From NCBI GenBank assembly GCA_039714535.1, contig JBDLJC010000011.1, positions 18,080-82,079 of the forward strand: a stretch of 64,000 nt of DNA, given 5' to 3'. Numbering within the stretch: position 1 is the first letter of the stretch; every line of letters begins with the position of its first letter. Positions 34,894 to 44,171 of this stretch are shown piece by piece. The notes under the pieces were generated by a model. That model saw only the letters and a list, made by a program, of their open reading frames with translations, was not told the DNA's origin and did no database searches. Made by a program: the position numbers and the translations under genes. Origin of the DNA: JAGXFP01 sp039714535. GTDB lineage: Bacteria; Desulfobacterota; Desulfobulbia; Desulfobulbales; JAGXFP01.

Positions 34894-37584
34894 TTATTGC
34901 TTCTTCGGATTATTTTCAATAATCACAATGCGGTTAAGTTCCTTGGTCTGGCGATGCAGAATATCGCCACAAAGGGTTTTAACTTGGATAGTGACTGGTC
35001 CAGTGTAATCTCCCAAGCCAAATGAAGCGGTCAGTGAATCCTGGCTACCGGTACCCCGGCCTGCTGTTATCTCCCGCACCTGGCTTTGCTGGCCATAATT
35101 GATGATCACTTTACTCCCCACCCCGTAACGGTTGCAATTGTGATCGTTTATCCTGATCGCCAGCCAGTTATGGCTGCCCCCCTCATTATGGAGCAGGCGC
35201 ACCCCCTCAGGACTAGCCACCAGTAAGTCAAGATAGCCGTCACCGTCATAATCGGCGCTGGCTGCGCCCCAACCGTTCTTTACTTCGGTACCGGCTAGCC
35301 AGGTCTGGTCAGTGAATCCCCCTTTACCGTCATTGATGTACAGATGTGAGGATCGATTTTGATAAACTGAAGTTACGTACAGATCCAGATCTCCGTCATA
35401 ATCAGCATCGAATAATAGAGGGTCGGCGCTGGTCTCATCAAAGATGATGCCGGACTCTGTTAAATGATCAACGAATTTCGGTAACCTGCCGCCATTATTG
35501 ATCAGAACCATACTTTGATCGGAAAATTTTATATAGCGAGGATGGGCTAGGTTTGAGGTGAAAAGGTCAAAATCCCCGTCCCCGTCCAGGTCACCACTAA
35601 CGCTGCCAACGGAATGACCGTAAGATCCTGCTACCTCAAGTCCCTGCACCCCTGCCGATTCGGCAACATCAATTAATGAGCTATTTTCCTGGTTAAACCA
35701 CAGAAAATTAGGGTCCAGGCGGTAATTAGAAACTAGTATGTCCAGTCGACCGTCACCGTTTAAATCGGACCAGATAACGCCCCGGCCGCACATGGCTTCC
35801 TCGCTGTCAATTTCAGCTATGACTTCTTTAAAGCCAGCCCCACCTTTATTCACTAGTAATTGATCCTGGCCACATTGCCCTCGCATCACCGTGCCATGTT
35901 CGTAATTAGCCACATATATATCTAGATTACCGTCATTGTTCACATCCCCCCAGGCTGCGGCCTCGGTGCTGCCAACCAGACTGTCTGTCAATGATAAAGC
36001 GTCAGACTTGCTGAAGCGTACCCCCTCTTCATTATGAAGGAGGTAGTTGCCCCTATGGGAAGTAACGAAAATATCCAGAAAATGATCATTGTCATAGTCG
36101 CCCCAGACCCCGCCGTTTGCTCGGATGGGCATGGTCGGAATTATTTGATCTCTTTGGCTAAAACCGCCAGGCGATTGGTTAGCAAAAAGCCTGGTGCCGT
36201 CCAGTAACAGATCGTCGTCTCCATCATTGTCATAATCACCCCACGCTACTCGGCGGGCTTTGATCCCTCTTAAGCCAACACTTTTAGTAACGTCACTGAA
36301 CCTTGGTCCCTCGTATTGCTCCTGAAAATAAGCAAGTGGTTCACCTGCAAAACTGTAATGATCCCTTAGCAAAACCCGTAAATGATTATTGGTCTCTGGT
36401 CTGTCGCTACCCTTGGCAAGAGCTGTTGCGAAGAACTGAACCGCCTGTTCTGCCCGTTCCTCTTTGAGCGCAATTATCCCAAGGAAATGATAAACCCCGG
36501 CCCAGTTTTTCTGCTTCAGCAGAACACCATCAAGAAGTTGCCTGGCCTTTGTCAATTCTCCTTTGCCCAGCCAGGCTCGACCCAGCAGGTAGTTATAGAG
36601 CAGGCGATTTTTATCGATTTCCTGCTGCCCGAGTGATTGGTTGAAGGGGAAGAGGGATCCATGCATAAGACCAGTAAGATTATTTTGCAAAAGCCTGATC
36701 GCGTGGTCGTAGTAGGTGCCATGCTCGATTAGCCAGCGAGCTACCGCCCTGTTAATCTGCGGGCTTGTGTGTTGGCCCTTTAAAACGATTTGGGCAATCC
36801 GCCAGAGATCCCGTTCGCCGCCCTGTTCTTTGAGCAAATTTTGTAATACAATTTGGGCAACTTTAGCGGCCATATTGCCCAGGGGGAAATTGCGGATATA
36901 ACTCTCTGCCAAGATTATCTTCTGCTCGCTGTCAGGGTCGGCAGCAATTATTTCTTGTAATAGTGAACTTGAAATACGCTCAGCTAATGCTGGGTTAGCT
37001 TGATTCTCGGCTAACCGCAAGATCAGCTTTAGACGTTTTTCCTCATTTTTCAGGTAATAATAGCCTAGGTATGCAGCATATAGCAGTTCATTCGAAGGAG
37101 CAGTGCGATCTAGAAATGTTTCAATTTCGGCCTGAACTTCTTTTTTTGTTGCCGTTGCTGCCCTGCTGATCTCTATTCGGGCTCCCCAGCAAAACCCTAA
37201 AGCATTAAAATCCTCCTCAGCTTTTCCGGATAATTCTGCACATTCCTTTAAAGACTCTTCAAATCGGTCCATGTAAAATAAGGCTTTGGTGCGGCCATAG
37301 ACCGGCTCAGATTGATCCGGCTCCAGAACTCCAGCTTTAGTGAATTCTACGAGGGCCTGGGAGTGACGCCTTTTGTTGAGATATTTCCAGCCTTGCGCCA
37401 ACCGTGATTGATAATCGTTGGAAGCTGATTCGGAAGAACCAGGGTGTAAAGTTGTACATGAAATCAATGGCGCCATTAATAAATAAATAAACAGGTAGGT
37501 TATTAAATACTTTCTCCTAATGATCGTCAGCAGGATTAAGTTGGTGCTTTTTGTTGCTATGATATCTTCGCCGAACTTCATCAC
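34894..37584 (-). CDS. TPR and FG-GAP/ASPIC-UnbV repeat lipoprotein
   Basis: An 896-residue protein. The N terminus is a signal peptide ending in a lipobox (APLISC, cysteine about residue 43). TPR-like helical repeats follow to about residue 420. Then come seven or more FG-GAP/VCBS units carrying calcium-binding D-x-D-x-D-G loops (DYDNDGDDDL, DVNNDGNLDIYVANY, DLNGDGRLDILV, DLDGDGDFDLF, DYDGDLDLYV, DYDGDGYLDLLV), and an ASPIC/UnbV end (NWLAIRI, YGVGSKVII, REITAGRG). It is an envelope protein probably presenting a beta-propeller for binding; the partner is unknown. The stop lies within ten bases of the defective IS. Confidence 0.88.
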   Translation of the reverse strand: MMKFGEDIIATKSTNLILLTIIRRKYLITYLFIYLLMAPLISCTTLHPGSSESASNDYQSRLAQGWKYLNKRRHSQALVEFTKAGVLEPDQSEPVYGRTKALFYMDRFEESLKECAELSGKAEEDFNALGFCWGARIEISRAATATKKEVQAEIETFLDRTAPSNELLYAAYLGYYYLKNEEKRLKLILRLAENQANPALAERISSSLLQEIIAADPDSEQKIILAESYIRNFPLGNMAAKVAQIVLQNLLKEQGGERDLWRIAQIVLKGQHTSPQINRAVARWLIEHGTYYDHAIRLLQNNLTGLMHGSLFPFNQSLGQQEIDKNRLLYNYLLGRAWLGKGELTKARQLLDGVLLKQKNWAGVYHFLGIIALKEERAEQAVQFFATALAKGSDRPETNNHLRVLLRDHYSFAGEPLAYFQEQYEGPRFSDVTKSVGLRGIKARRVAWGDYDNDGDDDLLLDGTRLFANQSPGGFSQRDQIIPTMPIRANGGVWGDYDNDHFLDIFVTSHRGNYLLHNEEGVRFSKSDALSLTDSLVGSTEAAAWGDVNNDGNLDIYVANYEHGTVMRGQCGQDQLLVNKGGAGFKEVIAEIDSEEAMCGRGVIWSDLNGDGRLDILVSNYRLDPNFLWFNQENSSLIDVAESAGVQGLEVAGSYGHSVGSVSGDLDGDGDFDLFTSNLAHPRYIKFSDQSMVLINNGGRLPKFVDHLTESGIIFDETSADPLLFDADYDGDLDLYVTSVYQNRSSHLYINDGKGGFTDQTWLAGTEVKNGWGAASADYDGDGYLDLLVASPEGVRLLHNEGGSHNWLAIRINDHNCNRYGVGSKVIINYGQQSQVREITAGRGTGSQDSLTASFGLGDYTGPVTIQVKTLCGDILHRQTKELNRIVIIENNPKKQ

Positions 37585-37697
37585 TGTAAAGTCAACCTAG
37601 CTGAAAATTAATCATGACCTACCATAGATTTTACAAGGTTGTCCTGTCGTAAAGCTACAGCATAGTTGGTTAAAAGAATATCTTCAGTCTATTTATC

Positions 37698-37735
37698 TCT
37701 CGTTTTCTTATCTGGCAGCAGACAAGAAAACGAGA
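37698..37735. repeat. Strong hairpin upstream of icd
   Basis: CTCGTTTTCTT (37699-37709) pairs with AAGAAAACGAG (37724-37734), extended by TCTG/CAGA inside and one T-A outside. No T run follows on either strand. It lies in the 323-base gap between two divergent genes, about 170 bases before icd, and could be a regulatory site. I see nothing else in 37585-37907 apart from the AAAAGGAAA ribosome site. Confidence 0.55.
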
Positions 37736-37907
37736 AAACCAGGTGAAGAAATATTCCCTTTAGGTCCGCACAACATCATGTTCTAAGATGATAATTGCAA
37801 TCCCAAACCTTATATGCTATTAGCTTTCTTCACATCGTGCTATATTTGATTTCCCCATAGTTTCAGTATTTTCCCCAACCAGATTTGCTTTTTTAAAAGG
37901 AAAAAAC

Positions 37908-40133
37908 ATGACCAAACCAAAGATTATCTACACCAAAATTGATGAAGCCCCCGCCTTGGCTACTTATTCCCTGTTGCCCATTCTTCAAGCCTATACTAAG
38001 GACTCAGGTTTTTCTATTGAAAGCAAAGACATTTCTCTTGCCGGGCGAATTATTGCCAATTTCCCTGAAAACCTGACCGAGAGCCAACGGGTTCCAGATG
38101 ATCTCGCTGAACTGGGCAAGATGGTCAAACTGCCTGAAACTAATATCATCAAGCTGCCAAACATCAGTGCATCGATTCCGCAGTTAAAAGAGGCCATTAG
38201 CGAGTTGCAAGATAAAGGCTATGATATTCCCGATTACCCCGATGAGCCGAAAAACGAATCCGAAAGAGATTTGCACGCCCGGTTTGCCAAAGTGCTTGGA
38301 AGTGCAGTTAACCCAGTCTTAAGAGAAGGGAATTCAGACCGCAGGGCCGCCGCCTCAGTAAAACAGTTTGGCCGGCAGAACCCGCATCGCTTGATGAAAG
38401 AGTGGCCCACCGATTCCCTGTCCAGGGTCATGTCTATGACCACCGGAGATTTCTACGGCAGTGAAAAATCAACAACAATTTCTAAAGACTGCATGGTTCG
38501 CATTGAATTTGTTGGAGAGGACGGTCAGGTTACGGTTCTCAAGGAGCGGACCCCCTTGTTGGCCGGTGAAGTTGTTGATTCCTCTGTCATGAACGCTCGG
38601 GCCTTGCGCACCTTTTACAGAGAGCAGATTGAGTCAGCAAAAAGAGATGGTATTCTGCTGTCGTTGCACCTTAAGGCGACCATGATGAAAGTCTCTGACC
38701 CGATTATGTTTGGTCATTGTGTTTCGGTCTTTTACGAAAAGGTCTTTGCCAAACATGCGGCAGTTCTGCAGGATCTTGGGGTGAATGTCAATAACGGTCT
38801 CGATGATCTCTATACAAAAATCGAAAAGCTGCCGGCCGCGCAAAAAGCAGAGATCGAGGCCGATATAGCTGCTACTTACCAGGCCAATTGCGAATTGGCG
38901 ATGGTGGACTCTAGTAAGGGGATCACTAATCTGCATGTCCCTAATAATGTGATTATTGATGCCTCAATGCCGGTGGTCATCCGGGACGGTGGTAAGATGT
39001 GGGGGGCTGACGATCAGTTGCACGACTGCATTGCCATGGTCCCCGATCGCTGTTATGCCTCGATCTATCAGGTGATGGTTGAAGATTGTCAGAGTAATGG
39101 GGCCTTTGACCCGGCCACCATGGGCAGTGTTGCCAATGTTGGGCTGATGGCCCAAAAAGCTGAAGAGTACGGCTCCCATGATAAAACATTCCTGGCCCCA
39201 GGCTATGGCTCGGTCCGAATTGTTGATGAGTCTGGAACCATATTGCTTTCTCAGCCGGTGGAAGAGGGCGACATCTTTCGTAGCTGTCAGACCAAGGATG
39301 CCCCGATCCGTGACTGGGTAAAGCTCGCAGTCAATCGGGCCCGGGCAACTGGCTCGCCGGCCATTTTCTGGCTGGATGAGCAGCGGGGTCATGATGCAGA
39401 GATAATCGTTAAGGTTAAAAAATATCTGTCGAAGCATGACACTACTGGTCTTGATATTAGGATCATGCAACCGGTTGAAGCCATGCAGTTCTCGGTGGCA
39501 AGGGTCAGGTCTGGCGAGGATACCATCTCTATTACAGGAAATGTTCTGCGTGATTATCTTACTGACCTGTTCCCGATCCTGGAGTTGGGAACCAGTGCGA
39601 AAATGTTGTCCATTGTCCCGTTGATGAATGGTGGGGGTCTATTTGAAACAGGGGCGGGCGGTTCAGCGCCTAAGCATGTTCAGCAATTTCTCAATGAGGG
39701 GCATCTCCGTTGGGATTCGCTCGGCGAATTCTGCGCCTTGGTCCCTTCTTTCGAGCATCTGTGTGGTGCCTTTAAAGTTGAGGGCGCTCTACTTTTGGCC
39801 AAAACTCTTGATCTGGCAATCGGTAGGCATTTGGAAAACCAGAGGTCTCCTTCGCGAAAGGTAAAAGAACTGGATACCCGGGGCAGTCATTTTTATCTTG
39901 CCTTGTACTGGGCGCAGGCCTTGGCGGAGCAGGGTGACGACAAAGATGTGGCAACCCGTTTTATTCCGATTGCCCAGGCCTTGATAGACAGTGAGGCCAG
40001 GATTGTAGAAGAGATGGCCGCGGTTCAGGGCAGCTCGGTGGATGTCGATGGATATTATATGCCCGACACTGAGAAGGTCGTTGCGGCCATGCGGCCTAGC
40101 GCGACTTTTAATCGAATAATTGATTCGATCTAG
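37908..40133 (+). CDS. icd: NADP-dependent isocitrate dehydrogenase, monomeric type
   Basis: A 741-residue protein of the large monomeric IDH-II family, which is unrelated in length to the 400-residue dimeric enzyme. Landmarks are the N-terminal TKIDEAPALATYSLLPI, the central HLKATMMKVSDPIMFGH, DCIAMVPDRCYASIYQVMVE and near the end RGSHFYLALYWAQALA. It oxidises isocitrate to 2-oxoglutarate and makes NADPH in the TCA cycle. AAAAGGAAA precedes the ATG and a strong terminator follows, so it is a single-gene transcript. Confidence 0.96.
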   Translation: MTKPKIIYTKIDEAPALATYSLLPILQAYTKDSGFSIESKDISLAGRIIANFPENLTESQRVPDDLAELGKMVKLPETNIIKLPNISASIPQLKEAISELQDKGYDIPDYPDEPKNESERDLHARFAKVLGSAVNPVLREGNSDRRAAASVKQFGRQNPHRLMKEWPTDSLSRVMSMTTGDFYGSEKSTTISKDCMVRIEFVGEDGQVTVLKERTPLLAGEVVDSSVMNARALRTFYREQIESAKRDGILLSLHLKATMMKVSDPIMFGHCVSVFYEKVFAKHAAVLQDLGVNVNNGLDDLYTKIEKLPAAQKAEIEADIAATYQANCELAMVDSSKGITNLHVPNNVIIDASMPVVIRDGGKMWGADDQLHDCIAMVPDRCYASIYQVMVEDCQSNGAFDPATMGSVANVGLMAQKAEEYGSHDKTFLAPGYGSVRIVDESGTILLSQPVEEGDIFRSCQTKDAPIRDWVKLAVNRARATGSPAIFWLDEQRGHDAEIIVKVKKYLSKHDTTGLDIRIMQPVEAMQFSVARVRSGEDTISITGNVLRDYLTDLFPILELGTSAKMLSIVPLMNGGGLFETGAGGSAPKHVQQFLNEGHLRWDSLGEFCALVPSFEHLCGAFKVEGALLLAKTLDLAIGRHLENQRSPSRKVKELDTRGSHFYLALYWAQALAEQGDDKDVATRFIPIAQALIDSEARIVEEMAAVQGSSVDVDGYYMPDTEKVVAAMRPSATFNRIIDSI

Positions 40134-40167
40134 CTCTTGGTCTTTCACACATAACGAAATGCTTTTG

Positions 40168-40210
40168 GGCAGCGGCACGCTTTGTGGTGTGCCGCTGCTC
40201 TTTTTGTTTT
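40168..40210 (+). terminator. Rho-independent terminator of icd
   Basis: GCAGCGGCAC (40169-40178) and GTGCCGCTGC (40189-40198) form a 10-base GC-rich stem, followed by C and a T-rich tract to 40210. Confidence 0.92.
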
Positions 40211-40249
40211 GAATGGCCGACCCCTGCTCTAAAGAAAAACACAGCGCCG

Positions 40250-40265
40250 TGTTTCACGTGAAACA
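40250..40265. promoter_or_regulatory. parS site 1
   Basis: TGTTTCACGTGAAACA, a perfect 16-base match to the chromosomal parS consensus that ParB loads on. It lies about 275 bases before parA. Confidence 0.95.
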
Positions 40266-40374
40266 TATGTGCTTGGACAGTGTGGGGAGTTGTGGCTTGC
40301 AAGTGGGTATTGTGGTTAGGTGTTTTGCTGGCTGTGCCCGTACTTTTCTAAAAATAGAGTGGGGTGCGGCGCCA

Positions 40375-40390
40375 TGTTTCACGTGAAACA
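40375..40390. promoter_or_regulatory. parS site 2
   Basis: A second perfect TGTTTCACGTGAAACA, 125 bases from the first. Both sites are preceded by GCGCC plus one base. The rest of the 40211-40525 gap shows no gene. Confidence 0.95.
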
Positions 40391-40525
40391 TCATATATGT
40401 TTGAAAAATGAGGATTTGAATTGCGTGGCGCCATAATTAAGAGTATTGATAATAATCAGTTTTGGCAGAGGCAGGCTCGCCTCTCTTGTGGGGGGACAAC
40501 CATAGTTTATTAAGGGGACCGCTAA

Positions 40526-41338
40526 ATGGATAGTCAGCAGGGAACAGGCACAGGCTCTGGAAATCGGGTCGCAAAAATCATCGCTTTGGCCAACCAAAAG
40601 GGTGGGGTTGGAAAATCAACTACCGCGATCAACTTGTCTTCGGCTTTGGCGATAGCCGGCAAGAAAGTTTTGGTGGTTGACTCAGACCCGCAGGGCAATG
40701 CCTCGAGTGGGCTGGGGGTAAACTCCAGGGACCAGGAGCACCATCTATACCACTGTCTGATTGGTGAGGTTCCTGCGAGTCAGGCCATTTGCAAGGTTGC
40801 AGACCACGACGACCTGAATATTATCCCAACCCATATTGATCTGATTGGGATTGAGGTCGAACTCATATCGGCCCCAAAGCGGGAAAACTTCTTGGCAAAA
40901 TCTCTTAAGCCGCTCAAGAAAAACTATGATTATATCTTTATTGACTGCCCACCATCTCTCGGGCTTCTAACCATCAATGCGTTGACGGCCGCTGATTCGG
41001 TTATCATTCCTATGCAGTGTGAGTATTTTGCACTTGAAGGATTAAGTCAGCTGGTCAGGACGATCCGCTTAGTGAAAAACTCTTACAATAACAAATTGGT
41101 TATCGAAGGTTTACTGCTAACAATGTTTGATCGGCGCAATAAATTAACATTTCAAGTTGCCAAAGAGATAAGGGACCATTTTCAAGGTTCCGTTTATGAC
41201 GCGGTAATTCCAAGAAATGTTCGTCTGAGCGAAAGTCCTAGTCATGGAAGGTCGGTGCTAACATATGCCCCAGGGTCTGTTGGGGCTTTGAGCTATTTGA
41301 ATCTTGCTAAAGAATTTTTGAAAAAACAAACGGCATAA
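40526..41338 (+). CDS. parA: Chromosome partitioning ATPase ParA (Soj)
   Basis: A 270-residue deviant Walker ATPase: KGGVGKSTTAINLSSALA near residue 25, the DSDPQGNASSG second motif, IDCPPSLGLLTINAL and PMQCEYFALEGLSQL. It binds DNA as an ATP dimer and is released by ParB, pulling origin regions apart. AAGGGGA precedes the ATG. The parB gene follows 15 bases later, and two parS sites lie upstream. Confidence 0.96.
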   Translation: MDSQQGTGTGSGNRVAKIIALANQKGGVGKSTTAINLSSALAIAGKKVLVVDSDPQGNASSGLGVNSRDQEHHLYHCLIGEVPASQAICKVADHDDLNIIPTHIDLIGIEVELISAPKRENFLAKSLKPLKKNYDYIFIDCPPSLGLLTINALTAADSVIIPMQCEYFALEGLSQLVRTIRLVKNSYNNKLVIEGLLLTMFDRRNKLTFQVAKEIRDHFQGSVYDAVIPRNVRLSESPSHGRSVLTYAPGSVGALSYLNLAKEFLKKQTA

Positions 41339-41353
41339 AGCGGAGCAAAGAAT

Positions 41354-42271
41354 ATGAGTAAAGCAAAAGGGTTGGGGAAAGGATTAAACGCACTTCTGCC
41401 TTCGGCGGGTGAAGATTTGGCCAGCGGCACATCTACCAGTGGAACCCTCTTGATGTGTCCGCTAAAAGAGATTGTGCCAAACCCCTATCAGCCAAGGAAA
41501 AGCATGGAGAGGGTGGCTTTAAATCAGTTGGCGGAGTCAATCGCCGAGAAAGGAATTTTACAGCCACTGGTAGTCAGAAAAAAACAAGACGAGAGTGGTT
41601 ATGAATTGATCGCTGGAGAGCGGCGCTTGCGAGCGGCAAAGATCGCCGGCCTGAAAGAAGTGCCGGTCTTGGTGATAGAGGCCGATCGGGCAGATCGCTT
41701 AGAACTGGCAATCATTGAGAATATTCAGCGGCAAAACTTGAATGTGCTTGAAGAGGCGGAGGCCTTCCAGAGATTAGTAAAGGAGTTTGGCCATACCCAG
41801 GAAGAAGTTGCCCAAAAGGTCGGCAAGGATCGCTCCACTGTTGCTAATATTCTTCGTCTCCTGCAATTGCCCGAATATGCGCAAAAAGATTTGGTCGGCG
41901 GCAACCTTTCCATGGGACACGGCAGAGTTCTTCTTTCCGTGCCCGACTCCGAGGACATGAAGGCATTGCGGGACGAGATTGTTGCCAATAACCTCTCTGT
42001 AAGACAAGCGGAGCGGCTGGCAAAGAAGCTAAAAGAGACCGGTCCTTCGGGGAGTGTCACGCCTCAACGGACAGCAACAAGAAAAAAACCCCAGGGAGAA
42101 ATTCCTGATTCATACTGTCAGACCTTAACTGTTGACTTGACCAGATGTTTGGATACAAAAACAGCGATCGCCCAAAACGGTAGTCGGGGTAAACTCGAAA
42201 TTGAATACTATTCCCTTGATGATCTTGAACGGTTGGTCAGCTTAATCACAAAAACCCCGACGCTGGCTTGA
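41354..42271 (+). CDS. parB: Chromosome partitioning protein ParB (Spo0J), CTP-dependent clamp
   Basis: A 305-residue ParB: basic start KGLGKGLNALLPS, the CTP-binding N domain with VPNPYQPRK and GERRLRAAK, ENIQRQNLN, then a helix-turn-helix (FGHTQEEVAQKVGKDRSTVA) that reads parS, and a C-terminal dimer domain ending in the conserved LERLVSLI-like helix. It loads at parS, spreads as a sliding clamp and stimulates ParA. The parS sites are just upstream of its own operon. Confidence 0.96.
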   Translation: MSKAKGLGKGLNALLPSAGEDLASGTSTSGTLLMCPLKEIVPNPYQPRKSMERVALNQLAESIAEKGILQPLVVRKKQDESGYELIAGERRLRAAKIAGLKEVPVLVIEADRADRLELAIIENIQRQNLNVLEEAEAFQRLVKEFGHTQEEVAQKVGKDRSTVANILRLLQLPEYAQKDLVGGNLSMGHGRVLLSVPDSEDMKALRDEIVANNLSVRQAERLAKKLKETGPSGSVTPQRTATRKKPQGEIPDSYCQTLTVDLTRCLDTKTAIAQNGSRGKLEIEYYSLDDLERLVSLITKTPTLA

Positions 42272-42313
42272 TCAGGCCAACGATAACTTCCTTGGGATCA
42301 TTACTAAAATTTT

Positions 42314-43126
42314 ATGAGTGCAATAAAGCTTGAAGCAGAAGTGCTTCGCAATGAAAAAATAACCAGGGACGTTTATCGCCTCACCATGTTGGCTCCGGCC
42401 ATTGCGGAAGGGGCCAGCCCAGGTCAATTTGTCATGGTCAAAGCCAATAAGGACTTTGGGTCGCCTCTTTTACGGCGGCCTTTTTCGATCCACCGGGCTA
42501 TGGAAAATGGTCGAATTGAGATCCTGTTTAAAACCATTGGTAAGGGGACTGCCTTTCTGGCGACGCGGCAATCCGGTGACATCCTCAGTTTGGTCGGTCC
42601 TTTAGGGCGGGGGTTCACTCTTCCCAGCCAGCCAGCCAATATCTGTATTGTTGGCGGAGGCATGGGGATTGCCCCCTTGTTTTATTTGACCAAACAATTA
42701 CTCCGCAGCAATATTGATCACCAGGCGATAAAGGTTTTCCTTGGCGCGGCAACTGCCAGTGAAATTGCGGTGTTGGAAAATGATTTCGCAAGTCTTGGGG
42801 TGACGGTTAAAATTGCAACGGACGATGGCTCGACTGGGCATCATGGGCTGGTGACTGAGTTGTTATCTGATAATTTAGACCAAACTGAAAATTGGCAGAT
42901 ATACAGTTGCGGCCCCCATCCGATGATGAAGGCAATAGCTAGTTATTGCCTGGCCAGGAAGTGGTCGTGCCAGGTCTCACTGGAAACTCTTATGGCATGC
43001 GGTATTTCCGCCTGTCTGGGGTGTGCGATTCGTGGTTCCGCGCAGGGGCTTGAGAGTAGCAAACCGTATTTACATGTCTGTAAAGATGGGCCAGTATTTG
43101 CGGCAGGAGATGTGGCATGGGAATAG
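42314..43126 (+). CDS. pyrK: Dihydroorotate dehydrogenase electron transfer subunit
   Basis: A 270-residue FAD and 2Fe-2S protein. PLLRRPFSIH binds FAD, IVGGGMGIAPLF binds NAD, and the C-terminal cysteines MACGISACLGCAIRG plus a later Cys hold the cluster. It passes electrons from dihydroorotate to NAD+ as the partner of class 1B PyrD. Its stop overlaps the pyrD start by ten bases. No clear ribosome site is seen at its own ATG. Confidence 0.95.
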   Translation: MSAIKLEAEVLRNEKITRDVYRLTMLAPAIAEGASPGQFVMVKANKDFGSPLLRRPFSIHRAMENGRIEILFKTIGKGTAFLATRQSGDILSLVGPLGRGFTLPSQPANICIVGGGMGIAPLFYLTKQLLRSNIDHQAIKVFLGAATASEIAVLENDFASLGVTVKIATDDGSTGHHGLVTELLSDNLDQTENWQIYSCGPHPMMKAIASYCLARKWSCQVSLETLMACGISACLGCAIRGSAQGLESSKPYLHVCKDGPVFAAGDVAWE

Positions 43127-44043
43127 GTAACAGTTTAAAGGTTGATATTGGCGGCGGCCTCCGGCTTAAAAATCCGATAATGACTGCATCCGGCACCTTT
43201 GGCTATGGCAGTGAATTTGCTGATTATGTGAACTTGCAGCGCTTGGGCGCCATTGTTGTGAAGGGTATTTCCCTGCAGCCCAGACCGGGTAATCCTCCTC
43301 CGAGAATTGTTGAAACAAGCTGTGGCATGCTTAATGCGATCGGTTTGGAAAATGTTGGGATCGAGAAATTCAGCAGCGGCAAGATGCCATTTCTAAGAAA
43401 GATAGGAACTCCGGTTATTGTCAATATCCTGGGGGACAGCATAGAAGAATATTCGGAGCTTGCTGAAAAACTAAATGATATCAAGGGGATATCGGCAATA
43501 GAGGTTAATATCTCCTGTCCGAACGTCAAGAAGGGCGGGGTGGCATTCGGCACCGACCCCGTAATGGTTAAGAAGGTCACCGAGTCGGTGAAGGCCAAGA
43601 CCTCGTTGCCGGTTATCATTAAACTTTCACCGAATGTAACGGATATTACCGCCACCGCCCGGGCTGCGGAAGATGGTGGCGCCGATACAGTTTCATTGAT
43701 CAATACCCTGATGGGAATCGCTATAGATCACAAAAGCAGAAAGCCCAAGCTGGCCAATATCATCGGTGGCCTGTCAGGGCCGGCCATAAAACCAGTAGCC
43801 TTACGAATGGTCTGGCAGGTCGCGAATGCGGTCAAGATACCGATAATTGGCATCGGCGGCATTATGTCTACCGATGATGCCCTGGAGTTTATGGTCGCCG
43901 GGGCCTCAGCCGTTCAGGTGGGAACCGCTAATCTGGTTGATCCCGACACAACTGAAAGAATTATCGATGGCATGTCCGATTTTGTCGAAGAAACCGGTTG
44001 CCAATCAATCCGGGAAATTGTCGGGACCTTGCAGACCGGCTAA
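43117..44043 (+). CDS. pyrD: Dihydroorotate dehydrogenase, class 1B catalytic subunit
   Basis: A 308-residue FMN barrel enzyme: LKNPIMTASGTFGYG at the start, IEVNISCPNVKKGG with the catalytic cysteine, LPVIIKLSPNVTDI and IIGIGGIMSTDDALEFMVAGASAVQVGTA-type phosphate loop near the end. It oxidises dihydroorotate to orotate in pyrimidine synthesis. Overlap with pyrK shows coupled translation of the heterotetramer. Confidence 0.96.
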   Translation: MGIGNSLKVDIGGGLRLKNPIMTASGTFGYGSEFADYVNLQRLGAIVVKGISLQPRPGNPPPRIVETSCGMLNAIGLENVGIEKFSSGKMPFLRKIGTPVIVNILGDSIEEYSELAEKLNDIKGISAIEVNISCPNVKKGGVAFGTDPVMVKKVTESVKAKTSLPVIIKLSPNVTDITATARAAEDGGADTVSLINTLMGIAIDHKSRKPKLANIIGGLSGPAIKPVALRMVWQVANAVKIPIIGIGGIMSTDDALEFMVAGASAVQVGTANLVDPDTTERIIDGMSDFVEETGCQSIREIVGTLQTG

Positions 44044-44107
44044 TTCTGCTGGACATCTGCGCATTGTAAAGACGGACTGTAAACAAGTCAGCAGGTTTAT
44101 TTCCTCT

Positions 44108-44118
44108 CCCCCCCCCCC
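44108..44118 (+). repeat. Run of eleven C upstream of the nucleotidase gene
   Basis: An uninterrupted C11 tract, 54 bases before the nucleotidase ATG. A run of nine G lies downstream of the same gene at 44921-44929. Such tracts can change length by slippage. Confidence 0.85.
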
Positions 44119-44171
44119 GCGTGTTTTTATCAATAAATATCAAGACGATACCTGGATATTAGAGTTGAAAA

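Noticed and set aside
37698..37735. Hairpin upstream of icd as a terminator
   Set aside because: It lies upstream of both divergent genes, where no transcript needs ending, and lacks a T tract.
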